Notes: generated from the letters alone by a model not told the origin. Numbered from the stretch's first letter, positions 1-8,340 are shown. The stretch: DNA of 38,015 bases from JBDRHL01 sp043816955 (GCA_043816955.1 JBDRHL010000047.1:1-38015); one strand, 5' to 3'. Program-made: numbers and translations.

Positions 1-204
1 GCTAAGGGACAGCTATCTATCAGCCCACAACGGGCCATTGAACTGACACAAACGATGTATGAGCTGCGTTTTGAATTACCAAATGATCCGGAGGTGCAGC
101 ATGTTTTGCTGAAAATGGATGCTGAGCAACAAATGCTCTACTTTTTTGTGGGGGCTGCTGAAAGTTCCCCAAATATACTTTTTTTTAAAAAAATACTTGA
201 CTAA
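1..204 (+). CDS. 3' end of a probable transposase (IS4/IS1634-like), cut by window edge
   Basis: Frame 1 is open from the first base to a TAA at 202-204 and gives 67 residues with no start inside the window. The sequence contains ISPQRAIELTQTMY and later LLKMDAEQQMLY. These resemble the C-terminal helical end of IS4-superfamily (IS1634-type) DDE transposases as I remember them; the catalytic core lies outside the window, so this rests on tail resemblance only. The stop codon overlaps the -35 box of the promoter for the downstream LacI gene, so the mobile element, if it is one, abuts the regulator directly. A T-run followed by an A-run at about 180-193 lies just inside the end. It could alternatively be the end of an unrelated helical protein. 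Confidence 0.45.
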   Translation, partial: AKGQLSISPQRAIELTQTMYELRFELPNDPEVQHVLLKMDAEQQMLYFFVGAAESSPNILFFKKILD

Positions 205-225
205 ATCGGCAGTCAAGGTTATACT
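197..225 (+). promoter_or_regulatory. sigma70-type promoter of the LacI-family gene
   Basis: TTGACT at 197-202 and TATACT at 220-225 are separated by exactly 17 bases, a near-consensus housekeeping promoter. It lies 63 bases upstream of the preferred ATG of the regulator, and two operator-like palindromes sit between it and the gene, which suggests autoregulation. Confidence 0.75.
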
Positions 226-234
226 GAATTTTGT

Positions 235-250
235 GATGAATCGATTCATC
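235..250 (+). promoter_or_regulatory. LacI-type operator, perfect 16-bp palindrome
   Basis: GATGAATCGATTCATC is a perfect palindrome with the central CG typical of LacI/GalR-family operators. It starts 10 bases after the -10 box, so it covers the expected transcription start. Its core fits TGAANCGNTTCA, which recurs at 19827, 23099 and 23210, each time just downstream of a promoter. Confidence 0.75.
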
Positions 251-258
251 AGCTTAGA

Positions 259-270
259 TGAAACGTTTCG
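259..270 (+). promoter_or_regulatory. second LacI-type operator half-matched copy in the leader
   Basis: TGAAACGTTTCG matches TGAANCGNTTCA except for the last base, and GAAACGTTTC at 260-269 is a perfect palindrome. It lies 22 bases, about two helical turns, from the operator at 237-248, measured start to start. This suits side-by-side binding of two dimers or autorepression from the leader. Confidence 0.6.
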
Positions 271-288
271 GCGTTTTTGGGAGCTAAA

Positions 289-1338
289 ATGGTCGTGAAA
301 GGACAAGTAACACTGAAGGAAATAAGTCAACGCCTTGGGTTGGGCGTATCGACTGTCTCGGAGGTTCTTAACAACAAGTCAATCCGGTGTAAGCCGACGA
401 CTCGTCAGCGGATTCTTGAGCTTGCCGATGAGTTGAACTATCGGCCCAACATCGCCGCAAAATCCCTGACAAGTCAAAAAACCAACACAATCGGGCTCGT
501 GGCTTCCAGTTTGTCGTTAGGACTGAACGAAATCGAGCAGGTGTGTTGGGATGCAGGCTACACAATGAGTGTTACTGCTACGCATCTTGATCTGGATAAG
601 CAATCTGAAATACTTATGCAGCTTCGCCAGAAGTATGTTGACGGGACAATTCTGATTGATCCTCTGCCCGAATGTCAAGTAATTAACGAGCTTCAACATG
701 ACAGTTATCCGGTGGTAATTGTGTCGGAGTCGATTGACTATAAAGATGTAGATACGTTTTTGATGAACATCAAAGGCGGTGTGGAACTGGCGGTAAAGCA
801 TCTGGTGCAACTTGGGCATCGTCGGATCGCAGCAACGTTTTCGCCCAGTCAGTGGGCTTTCGGGACATTGCGGGACCAAGGCTGGCGGGAAGGCCTTAAG
901 GAGGAGTTGGGAATAGAGCCGGAGGATGAATGGTACATTCCGCTGACTACTGCCAAACCAAAAGGCGGTGTTTACAGCATCGCATATGACGCAGCGGAAG
1001 AGTTTACCCGCCGCTTCAAGAAAAATGACGCCCGGCGCCCGACCGCCCTTTATACTTCGGTAGATGAGGTTGCGGTTGGGGCTATTCGAGCCTTTCATGA
1101 TGCCGGCTGGCGAGTGCCGGAAGACATATCCGTTATCGGCATGATGGCGCTGGAGCTTGGCAGGTATTGCCAACCACCCGTCACATCAGTGGATATTGAA
1201 CACAGGGAATGCCGCACGCAGGCAATAAAGCACCTGCTGAAAGTTGTGTGCGGTGAGCAAGGCGATCCTCGGCCGGTCGTGGAAAGATTCGGAATAAGGT
1301 TGGTAAAGAGAGATTCAACATGCGAGCCGCCGTTTTAG
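289..1338 (+). CDS. LacI/GalR-family transcriptional regulator
   Basis: This 349-residue protein has the family's usual length. Residues about 5-50 form the N-terminal helix-turn-helix and hinge, with VTLKEISQRLGLGVSTVS as the recognition unit followed by LNYRPNIAAKSL. The remainder is a periplasmic-binding-protein-like sensor domain, starting at NTIGLVASS and including the conserved late motif DISVIGM. I chose ATG 289 over the in-frame TTG at 277 because GGGAG at 279-283 gives a suitable ribosome site for 289 only. The near-consensus promoter and two TGAANCGNTTCA-type palindromes upstream indicate autoregulation. The same palindrome at three other promoters in the window makes this the likely local regulator. 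Its effector is probably a sugar derived from the locus substrate, but that is inference. Confidence 0.93.
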   Translation: MVVKGQVTLKEISQRLGLGVSTVSEVLNNKSIRCKPTTRQRILELADELNYRPNIAAKSLTSQKTNTIGLVASSLSLGLNEIEQVCWDAGYTMSVTATHLDLDKQSEILMQLRQKYVDGTILIDPLPECQVINELQHDSYPVVIVSESIDYKDVDTFLMNIKGGVELAVKHLVQLGHRRIAATFSPSQWAFGTLRDQGWREGLKEELGIEPEDEWYIPLTTAKPKGGVYSIAYDAAEEFTRRFKKNDARRPTALYTSVDEVAVGAIRAFHDAGWRVPEDISVIGMMALELGRYCQPPVTSVDIEHRECRTQAIKHLLKVVCGEQGDPRPVVERFGIRLVKRDSTCEPPF

Positions 1339-1440
1339 GAACCGGATATGAAATTAGTCGTGAAGCGGCATAATGATAATAATGTTGATGGGAAAGTGTT
1401 ATTGATAATAACTTATTTTAATTCGAGAGGAGGTCTTAAA

Positions 1441-2274
1441 ATGCAAAAAATGTGGTTTCTATTATGTGTTGTGGTTGCTGCGCTTGGCTTGAGGTTTAGC
1501 GCGGCCCATGCGGGCGAGTGGAAGTTTGACTTTCAGCCGGCAGGGGAGACGCCGGCGGCTGGTTACACGCAGGTTACTGAGTCGACTATATACAACGTCG
1601 GTACAGGGTACGGGTTCGTCAATCAAGGTCTCGATAAGGGGTCAAGATATCGTCCGGCATATACATCCGATACCCGGTTGCTCGGCTTTGTCTACACGGA
1701 AGGCCAATTTGTTCTGGATCTTGCCAACGGTGATTATTACGTGACCTTTGCCATAGGAGACGCTCAATACAACAGATGCTGCAGAATAGAAGTTGAGGGT
1801 GTAGAGTACGGCCAGTCTGAAGGTTGGCCTTACCCTCAGGGTGAGCCGATTTACCTGTTAAACGCGACAGGCAACGTCTGGCAGTATATTGTGCCAATTC
1901 AGGAATCGCAGCAGGGGATCGGTCATCAGGTGGTAACCCAGGGTGAAACGTTTACCGGTTTGTCGCAGTTTCTGTATCTGGACCGGAAACTGGTAACCGT
2001 TTCTGACGGCCAGTTGACAGTTGCCAGTACCGGGGTCAACATAGAGGACCCCAATGATCCTAATGACGATTGGGCAGATGATGCGTTTAATTTTCTGGTA
2101 GTAAGCACAGAAGCAACTCCTCCGACATGTGCGGAACTTATAGGACTCGGATACCAACTGCGGGGTGACATTGACGAGGATTGTCGCGTCGGCTTTTCAG
2201 ACTTTGCGGGTCTGGCAGATATGTGGATGCAGTGTGATGACCCGAATGATCCTAATTGCAATGTTCACTGGTAA
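1441..2274 (+). CDS. exported malectin-like module protein with dockerin-like tail
   Basis: The 277-residue product begins with a signal peptide (MQKMWFLLCVVVAALGL, ending near AAHAG). ATG 1441 is preceded by GAGGAGGT, which decides the start over an upstream in-frame ATG at 1348. Residues about 26-215 form a beta-sandwich module beginning EWKFDFQPAGETP with a GYGF motif and an LANGDYYVTFAIGD motif. This type of module occurs at the N-terminus of rhamnogalacturonan acetylesterase-like and polysaccharide lyase proteins and is presumed to bind carbohydrate. Residues about 240-275 form a single EF-hand, dockerin-like tail (GDIDEDCRVGFSDFAGLA, then Cys-Asp-Asp-Pro-Asn). No catalytic domain is present, so a binding or surface role is likely. 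It is the first of four exported-protein genes on this strand. Confidence 0.8.
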   Translation: MQKMWFLLCVVVAALGLRFSAAHAGEWKFDFQPAGETPAAGYTQVTESTIYNVGTGYGFVNQGLDKGSRYRPAYTSDTRLLGFVYTEGQFVLDLANGDYYVTFAIGDAQYNRCCRIEVEGVEYGQSEGWPYPQGEPIYLLNATGNVWQYIVPIQESQQGIGHQVVTQGETFTGLSQFLYLDRKLVTVSDGQLTVASTGVNIEDPNDPNDDWADDAFNFLVVSTEATPPTCAELIGLGYQLRGDIDEDCRVGFSDFAGLADMWMQCDDPNDPNCNVHW

Positions 2275-2352
2275 TGTAAAACGGAATGAAATACTATAAC
2301 AAGATCATATAAAATGAATTAACTAAAGAAATTTTCGAGGAGGTAAAACAAA

Positions 2353-4560
2353 ATGAATAAATCGCGTTTTGGAATATTGGTAAAGATGCCGGCAATAGCA
2401 GCGGTATTGCTGTTCAGTGTCTTAAGTTCTGCAGCGACGGTGTATGTTACCAACTACGGAGCGGACGGCTCAGGTAACGAGGCCGGTGCCTCAGCGAATG
2501 TAACAGCGTTTCAAAATGCCGCTACGGCGGCTGGGACGGGCGGTACTATTATTGTTCCAGAGGGTGTATACTATATTGACGGCGAACTTAGCTGGAACGA
2601 TATATTTAACCTTACCGTAATGGCTGAAGACGCCAATGGCGCGACAGTTAAGCGGGTTTCAACGGGTACTGATCCTCTGTCGCTGATATACCCGAGGAAT
2701 GGCTATATTATCGAAGGGCTGACGTTTGACGGCAACCGCGGTTCGAACGAGCCTGCGGATAGTTACGGCATTCGCGTCGACTGGGGCGACAACGTTACTA
2801 TCAGGGAATGTACCATCAAGAATAATCCGTTTGATGGGATACTTGTTTCCAGTGACAGATACGGTCTGACCGTTGAAGGGTGCACGGTCATTAACAACTA
2901 TCGTATGGGTATCGCGATTACCAACGCCAACCACGGTTGTGTAATCAATGACACGTATTTTACCGGCAATGCGGGCGGCGGCCTGGATTTTGAACCTGAC
3001 TTCAGGCATACGGGCAACCACAGTGTCGCACGCTGCACTTTTGATAATGATACGTTCAACGCTTATGGAGCAAGCTATTTTCCGTGGAACATCACGGTAG
3101 ATGACTGTAATTTTATCAACAACAGTGTTCTTTACAGCACGCGTGCGATGAACATAACCGCCAGGGGCAATACGTTCAGCGGCGGCTCGACAGTATGCTT
3201 CAATGCTGCTCACACAATTGACGAAGGTGCAGGGAAGATTTCTCTTTCGGGTAATATTGGTCTGAGCAGCAATGGCGTTAACCTGCTGGCTAACGGCGGT
3301 TTTGAGTTGTGGACTTCCGGTGAGCCCGATGGGTGGACGGCCGGCAGCGGAGGCACAATAGAGCAGGCCCCGGCTAAGCACGCCCTTGGCGGCAGCTCGG
3401 CGGCGCATCTGAGTCTCTCGGGTGCCGGAGCTGTTTATCTTGAGCAGAGTGTTGGCGTGAGCGCTGAGGAATATTACACATTTGGCGGATATGTCTGCGG
3501 CGATGGCGGGCGCTCATACGTTAATCTATATGATCCGATTATCAGCCTGGAGTTTTTGAACGGTTCAAGTTCGGTACTAAAGACGGTGAATCTGCACATC
3601 TGGTATGATTATCTGGCGTACAAGTATTATGAGAAGGTCATGGCTGTTGCCCAGGCTCCTGCCGGTGCGGTTACCGCGCGTGTGAGAGTCAGATGCAACA
3701 GCGGCGGCGACGCTGAAGAAGGTTTCTTTGATGAGATGTTTCTGTATCAGGGCGTGTATCAGGGAGAAGATCTGACGGCAGAGCAGGTGATCTACAGGTT
3801 CGACTTTGAGCCGGTCTATGGTTCAACACCGCAAAACTCGAGATTTACTATGCCTGACAGTATTCATATAGACCCGACGATGCTGTATGATGTCAACGTG
3901 GGATACGGGTTTGACTTCGGCGACCCGGCAGCGTTAATCTCCCGTGCGCGAAGCGCAACTTTAAGCGATGACCTCAGGGCGTTTGATATGGTGATAGCTG
4001 ACAGCGAGGCCGGCACTGTGACTGATAATGATAATTTCGCTGTTGACTTGCCCAACGGCAGGTATTTTGTGTCATTTGCCGGAGGTGATGTCGCTTATGA
4101 TACCTGGCAGCGGCTGAGGATTGAAGGGGTTATTTACCGGTTTGATCCTTTGCAGACAGGTGTAATTGAGCCGAATGGCGCACCACTGTACATCTTCGAT
4201 GTCGGCGAGAATTACGAAGTCAAGGAAATTACACCTGATCGCCAGGGAGCTTATGGGAATATCAAGTGTTGGGGCTACAATGAGTTTTTCCCGGAGCGTG
4301 AGCTGTTATATCTGCAGCGCGGCATTGTTGAAGTTACGGATGGTCAGCTCAATGTTCAGAATTTTGCCAATGGGCCAAAGCAATACAACTTCCTGGAAAT
4401 TGCACCTGTCCCCATTGAGGTATGTGCGGATATCGTGGCAGCAGGGTTGAATTATACAGCGGACCTGGACGATGACTGCGATGTTGACATGGAAGACCTG
4501 GCCCTGATGCTTGAGTTGTGGGCTCAGTGCAATTACCCGGGAGGTGACGGGTGCCTGTAG
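2353..4560 (+). CDS. exported right-handed beta-helix protein with carbohydrate-binding modules and dockerin-like tail
   Basis: The product has 735 residues and a signal peptide (to about residue 27, VLSSAA). Residues about 28-310 form a right-handed parallel beta-helix of the pectate-lyase-3/GH28-like superfamily. It opens with VYVTNYGADGSG and IIVPEGVYYIDG, followed by repeated turns such as VTIRECTIKNNPFDGILV and LTVEGCTVINNYRMGIAI. Residues about 315-475 resemble a CBM4/9-like jelly-roll (LLANGGFELWTSGEPDGW). Residues about 485-690 are another copy of the FDF...GYGF module seen in five other places in this window. The end is a dockerin-like EF-hand (ADLDDDCDVDMEDLALML). AGGAGG precedes the start. 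The fold suggests a polysaccharide lyase, hydrolase or epimerase, but catalytic residues cannot be assigned by eye. Confidence 0.8.
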   Translation: MNKSRFGILVKMPAIAAVLLFSVLSSAATVYVTNYGADGSGNEAGASANVTAFQNAATAAGTGGTIIVPEGVYYIDGELSWNDIFNLTVMAEDANGATVKRVSTGTDPLSLIYPRNGYIIEGLTFDGNRGSNEPADSYGIRVDWGDNVTIRECTIKNNPFDGILVSSDRYGLTVEGCTVINNYRMGIAITNANHGCVINDTYFTGNAGGGLDFEPDFRHTGNHSVARCTFDNDTFNAYGASYFPWNITVDDCNFINNSVLYSTRAMNITARGNTFSGGSTVCFNAAHTIDEGAGKISLSGNIGLSSNGVNLLANGGFELWTSGEPDGWTAGSGGTIEQAPAKHALGGSSAAHLSLSGAGAVYLEQSVGVSAEEYYTFGGYVCGDGGRSYVNLYDPIISLEFLNGSSSVLKTVNLHIWYDYLAYKYYEKVMAVAQAPAGAVTARVRVRCNSGGDAEEGFFDEMFLYQGVYQGEDLTAEQVIYRFDFEPVYGSTPQNSRFTMPDSIHIDPTMLYDVNVGYGFDFGDPAALISRARSATLSDDLRAFDMVIADSEAGTVTDNDNFAVDLPNGRYFVSFAGGDVAYDTWQRLRIEGVIYRFDPLQTGVIEPNGAPLYIFDVGENYEVKEITPDRQGAYGNIKCWGYNEFFPERELLYLQRGIVEVTDGQLNVQNFANGPKQYNFLEIAPVPIEVCADIVAAGLNYTADLDDDCDVDMEDLALMLELWAQCNYPGGDGCL

Positions 4561-4576
4561 ATCCGACGAATATGGT

Positions 4577-4671
4577 GAGCGGTTTTTGCCGGCAGCGTTT
4601 GTCGGCAAAAACCACTCTGAAGAAAAATAGAGCAGCAGAAAACTGCTGCGGCCCAGGCGAATTGAAGCCTG
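4577..4671 (+). terminator. three consecutive hairpins between the beta-helix gene and the pseudopilin-like gene
   Basis: Three inverted repeats follow each other. The first has an 11-bp perfect stem: GGTTTTTGCCG at 4581-4591 pairs with CGGCAAAAACC at 4603-4613, and GAG/CTC extends it outward after one mismatch. The second pairs GCAGCAG (4632-4638) with CTGCTGC (4643-4649) around an AAAA loop. The third pairs CAGGC (4654-4658) with GCCTG (4667-4671). None is followed by a T-run, so they may stabilise mRNA ends or adjust expression between neighbours rather than form a classical terminator. Confidence 0.55.
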
Positions 4672-4691
4672 TGTCAAAGGGAGTGAACAAA

Positions 4692-5486
4692 ATGGAAGCT
4701 TTTAGCAATGGAAAACAGCGGTGTGCCTCAAAGGGGTTTACACTGGTTGAATTGCTGGTTGTTATCGCGGTCATCGCGGTGCTGCTGTCGGTTCTCGTGC
4801 CCGCACTTAACAGTGCCAGGGAGCGAGCCAGGCGCGTGGTATGTGCGAACCAGCATAAACAATTAGGTCTTGCTATGGGTTTATATGCCCAGGACAACAG
4901 CGATTATTTGCCGCCCTGCGCCATATACAGCCAGTATATGCCTTACCTTATACATGATATTGCCTATGACACAACCTACAATCTAGGCTGGCTTTACAAG
5001 AAATATAACCCCAATCCAAAGCTTTACTACTGCCCTAGTGCAACGGAAGAAACCCAGAAGTTTAATACTTTACGGAATCCCTGGTGGGAGCTGTGGGACA
5101 GAGCAGAGGTTGTAAGAAGAGCTTCAAGGCCCCCTTATGATATGAGTGTATATACACGTTCGGGCTATTACTACTATACAAGGGATAAAGACTGCTTTAC
5201 TGTGGCGTATTATAATGCACACAAGGGATACATCAACAAGAAAGTAGTTGCTATCGGCAACAAGGCGATATTGTGTGATAACATGTATGTGCCCCAGGCT
5301 TATCCGCACAAAGCAACGGGCGCCAAGGGACGAGGCGGCGGGTTGAATGTTCTTTACGGCACAGGCAGCGTGAAGTTCTGGAACGACAAAACAGGCTACC
5401 TGGCTAATCTTGCACAAAGGCGATTCGGTGACTTGTATGCAGCCGATATCTACGAGATATTTGATAAATTCGATGATGAACGGTAA
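4692..5486 (+). CDS. type IV pilin-like (pseudopilin) exported protein with H-x9-DG-like C-terminus
   Basis: The 264-residue product carries a prepilin leader: a basic stretch, then the prepilin peptidase site KGFTLVELLVVIAVIAVL and a long hydrophobic helix (residues about 16-36). ALNSARERARRVVCANQHK follows, typical of planctomycete and lentisphaeral prepilin-type proteins. The C-terminal part has GGGLNVLYGTGSVKFW, a degenerate version of the H-x9-DG signature of this group. I chose ATG 4692 because GGGAG lies upstream and the leader length is normal; the open frame extends back to 4551 without a ribosome site. Such proteins are often scattered next to exported carbohydrate-active genes in these bacteria, but their role is unproven. 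It probably sits in the inner membrane or a pseudopilus. Confidence 0.82.
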   Translation: MEAFSNGKQRCASKGFTLVELLVVIAVIAVLLSVLVPALNSARERARRVVCANQHKQLGLAMGLYAQDNSDYLPPCAIYSQYMPYLIHDIAYDTTYNLGWLYKKYNPNPKLYYCPSATEETQKFNTLRNPWWELWDRAEVVRRASRPPYDMSVYTRSGYYYYTRDKDCFTVAYYNAHKGYINKKVVAIGNKAILCDNMYVPQAYPHKATGAKGRGGGLNVLYGTGSVKFWNDKTGYLANLAQRRFGDLYAADIYEIFDKFDDER

Positions 5487-5754
5487 GTGCCTGATCAGGA
5501 TATTTGCAGATGTGATCTTGGCTGAAACCGGAGTCAAGGGTGATTGTTAAACGATTAGTGAGAGTGTTAACGGGTTTGAGTAAGAAAGGAGGACAAAAAA
5601 AGCGAATGTAAAAGCCCTGCATGCTGAGCCGTTAAGAGTAAAGCGGCCGGCAAAAAGAGTTGTTATTTGTGAAATGTTGTAAAATGTGTAGTGAGTAAAG
5701 TGAGTTAGGGTTTTTGTGTAACTGTTTTATTAATTTTTCGAGGAGGTATTTAAG
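5487..5754. other. 268-bp gap with a start-stop codon pair behind a strong ribosome site
   Basis: No gene of normal size is visible. AAAGGAGG at 5585-5592 is followed at 5606 by ATG and immediately by TAA (5609-5611), so any ribosome starting there would stop after one residue. The spacing of 13 bases is long. CCTGATCAGG at 5490-5499 is a short palindrome. The 3' end of the gap carries TTCGAGGAGGT, the ribosome-site context shared with the gene at 2353. Confidence 0.5.
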
Positions 5755-6444
5755 ATGAGAATTTTAACATGTATTTTGGTGGTTTTGTGCCTGGCAGGTA
5801 TTGCACAGGCGGACTGGTTTTTTGACTTCCAGGGTCATCCGGACACTCATCCCGGTGAAGATGCTCCTGGAGCCATAATTATCACCCCGGCTACCCCGCT
5901 GTACAGTGCGGAGCAGGGTTATGGACTTCTTACAACCGCTGAAGGTGGACGTATGCGTGGTGGTACAGATCCGCTGCTGAAGGACTTCCTGTTTGAGGAA
6001 AGTGGCGAAGAGTTGAAGTTCCGTGTAGATCTGCCCAACGGAGTATATGAGGTTGAATCATGGAGTGGTGACATGGACTATGCCACAACCGTACGTATGA
6101 TCGTTTCGCTTGACGGCGGCGTCACCGAGGATATTCTTTATGGCTGTAACGATGCTACTGATTCACCGCTGCCCGGTACTTACATGACCTATTTTATCGA
6201 TTCCGGCACGCCTGGTACATATGATCTGACGATCCCTGACGGTAAGTCGCATTACTATGCCAACTACAACATGGGAGCACGTGAGTTCCTGCAGGTCCAT
6301 GATAATATCGAAGTTGTCAATGGCAGCCTTACGTTCATGATAGGCTCCAGCGACAGGATTATCAGCGGTATAAGGATCGTTCCTGAGCCTGCAACAATGA
6401 TGCTGCTGAGTCTTGGCGGACTATTGATTCGCAGGAAGAAATAG
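5755..6444 (+). CDS. exported PEP-CTERM protein with one malectin-like module
   Basis: The 229-residue product has a signal peptide (MRILTCILVVLCLAGIAQA). Residues about 20-205 form a single beta-sandwich module (WFFDFQGHPDTHPGED, then RMRGGTDPLLKDFLF, then DGKSHYYANYNMG). It is strikingly like the first module of the protein encoded at 18300-19697. The C-terminus is a PEP-CTERM sorting signal: VPEPATMMLLSLGGLLI followed by RRKK. This signal is processed by an exosortase and usually directs proteins to the cell surface or exopolysaccharide. It is the only PEP-CTERM protein in the window; the related proteins here end in dockerin-like EF-hands. TTCGAGGAGGT supplies a strong ribosome site. It is probably a carbohydrate-binding surface protein without an enzymatic domain. 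Confidence 0.85.
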   Translation: MRILTCILVVLCLAGIAQADWFFDFQGHPDTHPGEDAPGAIIITPATPLYSAEQGYGLLTTAEGGRMRGGTDPLLKDFLFEESGEELKFRVDLPNGVYEVESWSGDMDYATTVRMIVSLDGGVTEDILYGCNDATDSPLPGTYMTYFIDSGTPGTYDLTIPDGKSHYYANYNMGAREFLQVHDNIEVVNGSLTFMIGSSDRIISGIRIVPEPATMMLLSLGGLLIRRKK

Positions 6445-6490
6445 TTAAACAGCATTGAAGATGCGAATGAAGTTTTTAGTTAGTTGATTT

Positions 6491-6528
6491 AACCGGGGCT
6501 TTCGGTTTACGGGCTGAAAGTCCCGGTT
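6491..6528 (+). terminator. terminator-like hairpin after the PEP-CTERM gene
   Basis: AACCGGGGCTTTC (6491-6503) pairs with GAAAGTCCCGGTT (6516-6528) with a single G-U pair, and two more pairs extend it inward. The T-run behind it is weak, so it may act as a processing or stabilising structure as well as a terminator. It separates the four exported-protein genes from the 6655 gene. Confidence 0.55.
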
Positions 6529-6654
6529 GATGTTAGGTTCCCTTTGACTTCTTCGAAGGAGAAACAGGCGTGTGCGGGGGCTGTGGATAATTGATGTAAT
6601 TTAAGTTGCTTTTAATCACATATAAATATCAAAATACGTAAGGAGACGTTGGAT

Positions 6655-8340
6655 ATGAAATCACTGCAATATATTTTCATTCTATTTTTGCTGCTTATTT
6701 TTGTAGCCGTGAATGCCGAAGCCAAGCCGATAATTGCCGGGTTTGGAGCCGAAGGCGGAGAAGAGCATCTGAAAAATTATGTGAAGTATGGGTTGAATAC
6801 ACAGTTTCTATGCGTGCGCATAGCCCCGCAGATGGAGCTTTCGCTTGACGAGAACGGGCGAGTAACGGGGCAGATGTCCGATGAAAAAAGACAAGGTTAT
6901 ATCGACCGGGCAAAACTTGCCGAAAAGCACGGAATTGATTTTTATCTTGTTACGGCTTATTTTGAGGAATATATCAAGCAACTGGAGGGGCTGGGTGGTT
7001 TTACGAAGGCCTTTGTTCAGGGGCCGACACGCTACATATCACCCGGTGAAAAAGCTGCGCCCGGGCCGCTGGAAGAGAGGTATTGGCTGGGGCAGCTTCT
7101 CTGCGAGGCGAAGTTTGCTGCAGAACTATCCAACATTTGTCCCAACGTGAAAGGGTTGCTGGTCGATGTCGAAATGTATGCCGGGGATATGATGTGGCGA
7201 AGCAACAGCAGTTTCGACGATCAGACATTCCGTGCGGTCATAGACCGGATGCGCGAGCGGAATCTTCTGGCGAAGGATTTGAATCCCGGCGTGGCCAGAG
7301 AAAAACGCTATGAGTGGCTGGCGGAGAACAAGCTCCTCGAGACATATTTTTCTATAGAACGGGAGCTTGTTACAGAGATCGCCAGGCGTTTCCGCAAAGA
7401 GATAGACGCTATCAATCCTGATTTCCAGCTCGGTATGCTTCCTTATGAGGACAACTGGTTCTGTCATGGCTGGATAAAGGGGCTGGCATCTGAAAGGACG
7501 GCGGTGCTGGTCTGTTCGGAATCAGAATATTCTCCCGGTTTTACACCATCTGTTCCGGCAACAGTAACCCAACTGAAAAAACTGGGCGTTAATTTCCGAT
7601 ATATGCCGGGTTTGTTTTTCCTTAAACATTCACCCAAGCAGATAGCCATCCAGGCCAGACGATGTCTTGACGCGGTAGACGGTTACTGGCTGTTTACAAC
7701 ATACAGCCTCTGGCAGCCTGAGCCTGAGAAGCTACAGGGTGCGTATCTTATCCAGACAGATCGACAGCAGTACTGGGATGCGCTGGGCAGTGCCAACAGC
7801 GGCAAGATTTCAGCCGGATCCGATGAACGTTATACTTGCCCCGGCTACGTTTTGCTGACCAATAATGAATATTATCCCGGGCCGAAGCTTGAGCTTCCTC
7901 TGAAGGCAACCTATGGCAGTGAGCCTGACGTTGTGTTTTTCGGCGACCCGGAAAAAACCAAGCTCTTCGACGGTGCAGAAAAAGAGGCCTTTTCGACCGT
8001 TGCCTGGCATGCGAAAGCGGACCAGGAAATATCCGTGGTGGTCGACCTTTCCAAACCGCTGCTGATCGAGCGGCTGCGGCTTGACGCCGGGCATATTCTG
8101 TCCTATTACCCATCGGTCGTGGACGGCAGTATAGACATTATGACAAGTATTGACGGCAAGATGTACTATTCTATCACTACTGAGACTTTTCTTGAGGGTA
8201 GAGGCAAGAGTACCCCCGATATGGATTACGACAAACTTGGAATTCGTGCCAGATATATCAAAATAGTCATGAAGGCCAAACATGTGACAGAACATAGTGT
8301 ATGGGCTATTTCAGAACTTGCTGTCTGGGGAACGCCATAG
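6655..8340 (+). CDS. exported glycosidase-like TIM-barrel protein with C-terminal discoidin-like domain
   Basis: The product has 561 residues. I chose ATG 6655 over the in-frame TTG at 6649 because AAGGAG at 6640-6645 is correctly spaced only for the ATG. It starts with a signal peptide (MKSLQYIFILFLLLIFVAVNAEA). Residues about 24-390 read like a (beta/alpha)8 barrel of an uncharacterised glycoside-hydrolase-like family: GFGAEGGEEHLKNYVKYGL at strand 1, LLVDVEMYAGDMMW in the middle with acidic candidates, GMLPYEDNWFCHGW, and VDGYWLFTTYSLWQ. Residues about 420-560 look like an F5/8-type C (discoidin) domain (VVVDLSKPLLIERLRLDAG and YIKIVMKAK). I cannot assign a GH family. The place beside other glycan-related genes supports a role in polysaccharide breakdown outside the cytoplasm. 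Confidence 0.6.
   Translation: MKSLQYIFILFLLLIFVAVNAEAKPIIAGFGAEGGEEHLKNYVKYGLNTQFLCVRIAPQMELSLDENGRVTGQMSDEKRQGYIDRAKLAEKHGIDFYLVTAYFEEYIKQLEGLGGFTKAFVQGPTRYISPGEKAAPGPLEERYWLGQLLCEAKFAAELSNICPNVKGLLVDVEMYAGDMMWRSNSSFDDQTFRAVIDRMRERNLLAKDLNPGVAREKRYEWLAENKLLETYFSIERELVTEIARRFRKEIDAINPDFQLGMLPYEDNWFCHGWIKGLASERTAVLVCSESEYSPGFTPSVPATVTQLKKLGVNFRYMPGLFFLKHSPKQIAIQARRCLDAVDGYWLFTTYSLWQPEPEKLQGAYLIQTDRQQYWDALGSANSGKISAGSDERYTCPGYVLLTNNEYYPGPKLELPLKATYGSEPDVVFFGDPEKTKLFDGAEKEAFSTVAWHAKADQEISVVVDLSKPLLIERLRLDAGHILSYYPSVVDGSIDIMTSIDGKMYYSITTETFLEGRGKSTPDMDYDKLGIRARYIKIVMKAKHVTEHSVWAISELAVWGTP

Noticed and set aside
517..1173. 218-residue minus-strand frame inside the LacI gene
   Set aside because: The LacI frame has intact domains and a promoter; the antisense frame shows no family features.
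2659..3408. Long minus-strand open frame opposite the beta-helix gene
   Set aside because: It is antisense to a gene with a clear signal peptide, beta-helix repeats and ribosome site; it has no ribosome site or recognisable domain of its own.
6556..6590. AAGGAG followed by GTG opening a six-codon frame of Cys and Gly residues before 6655
   Set aside because: It is too short to support as a peptide gene and is not linked to a clear promoter or conserved context.
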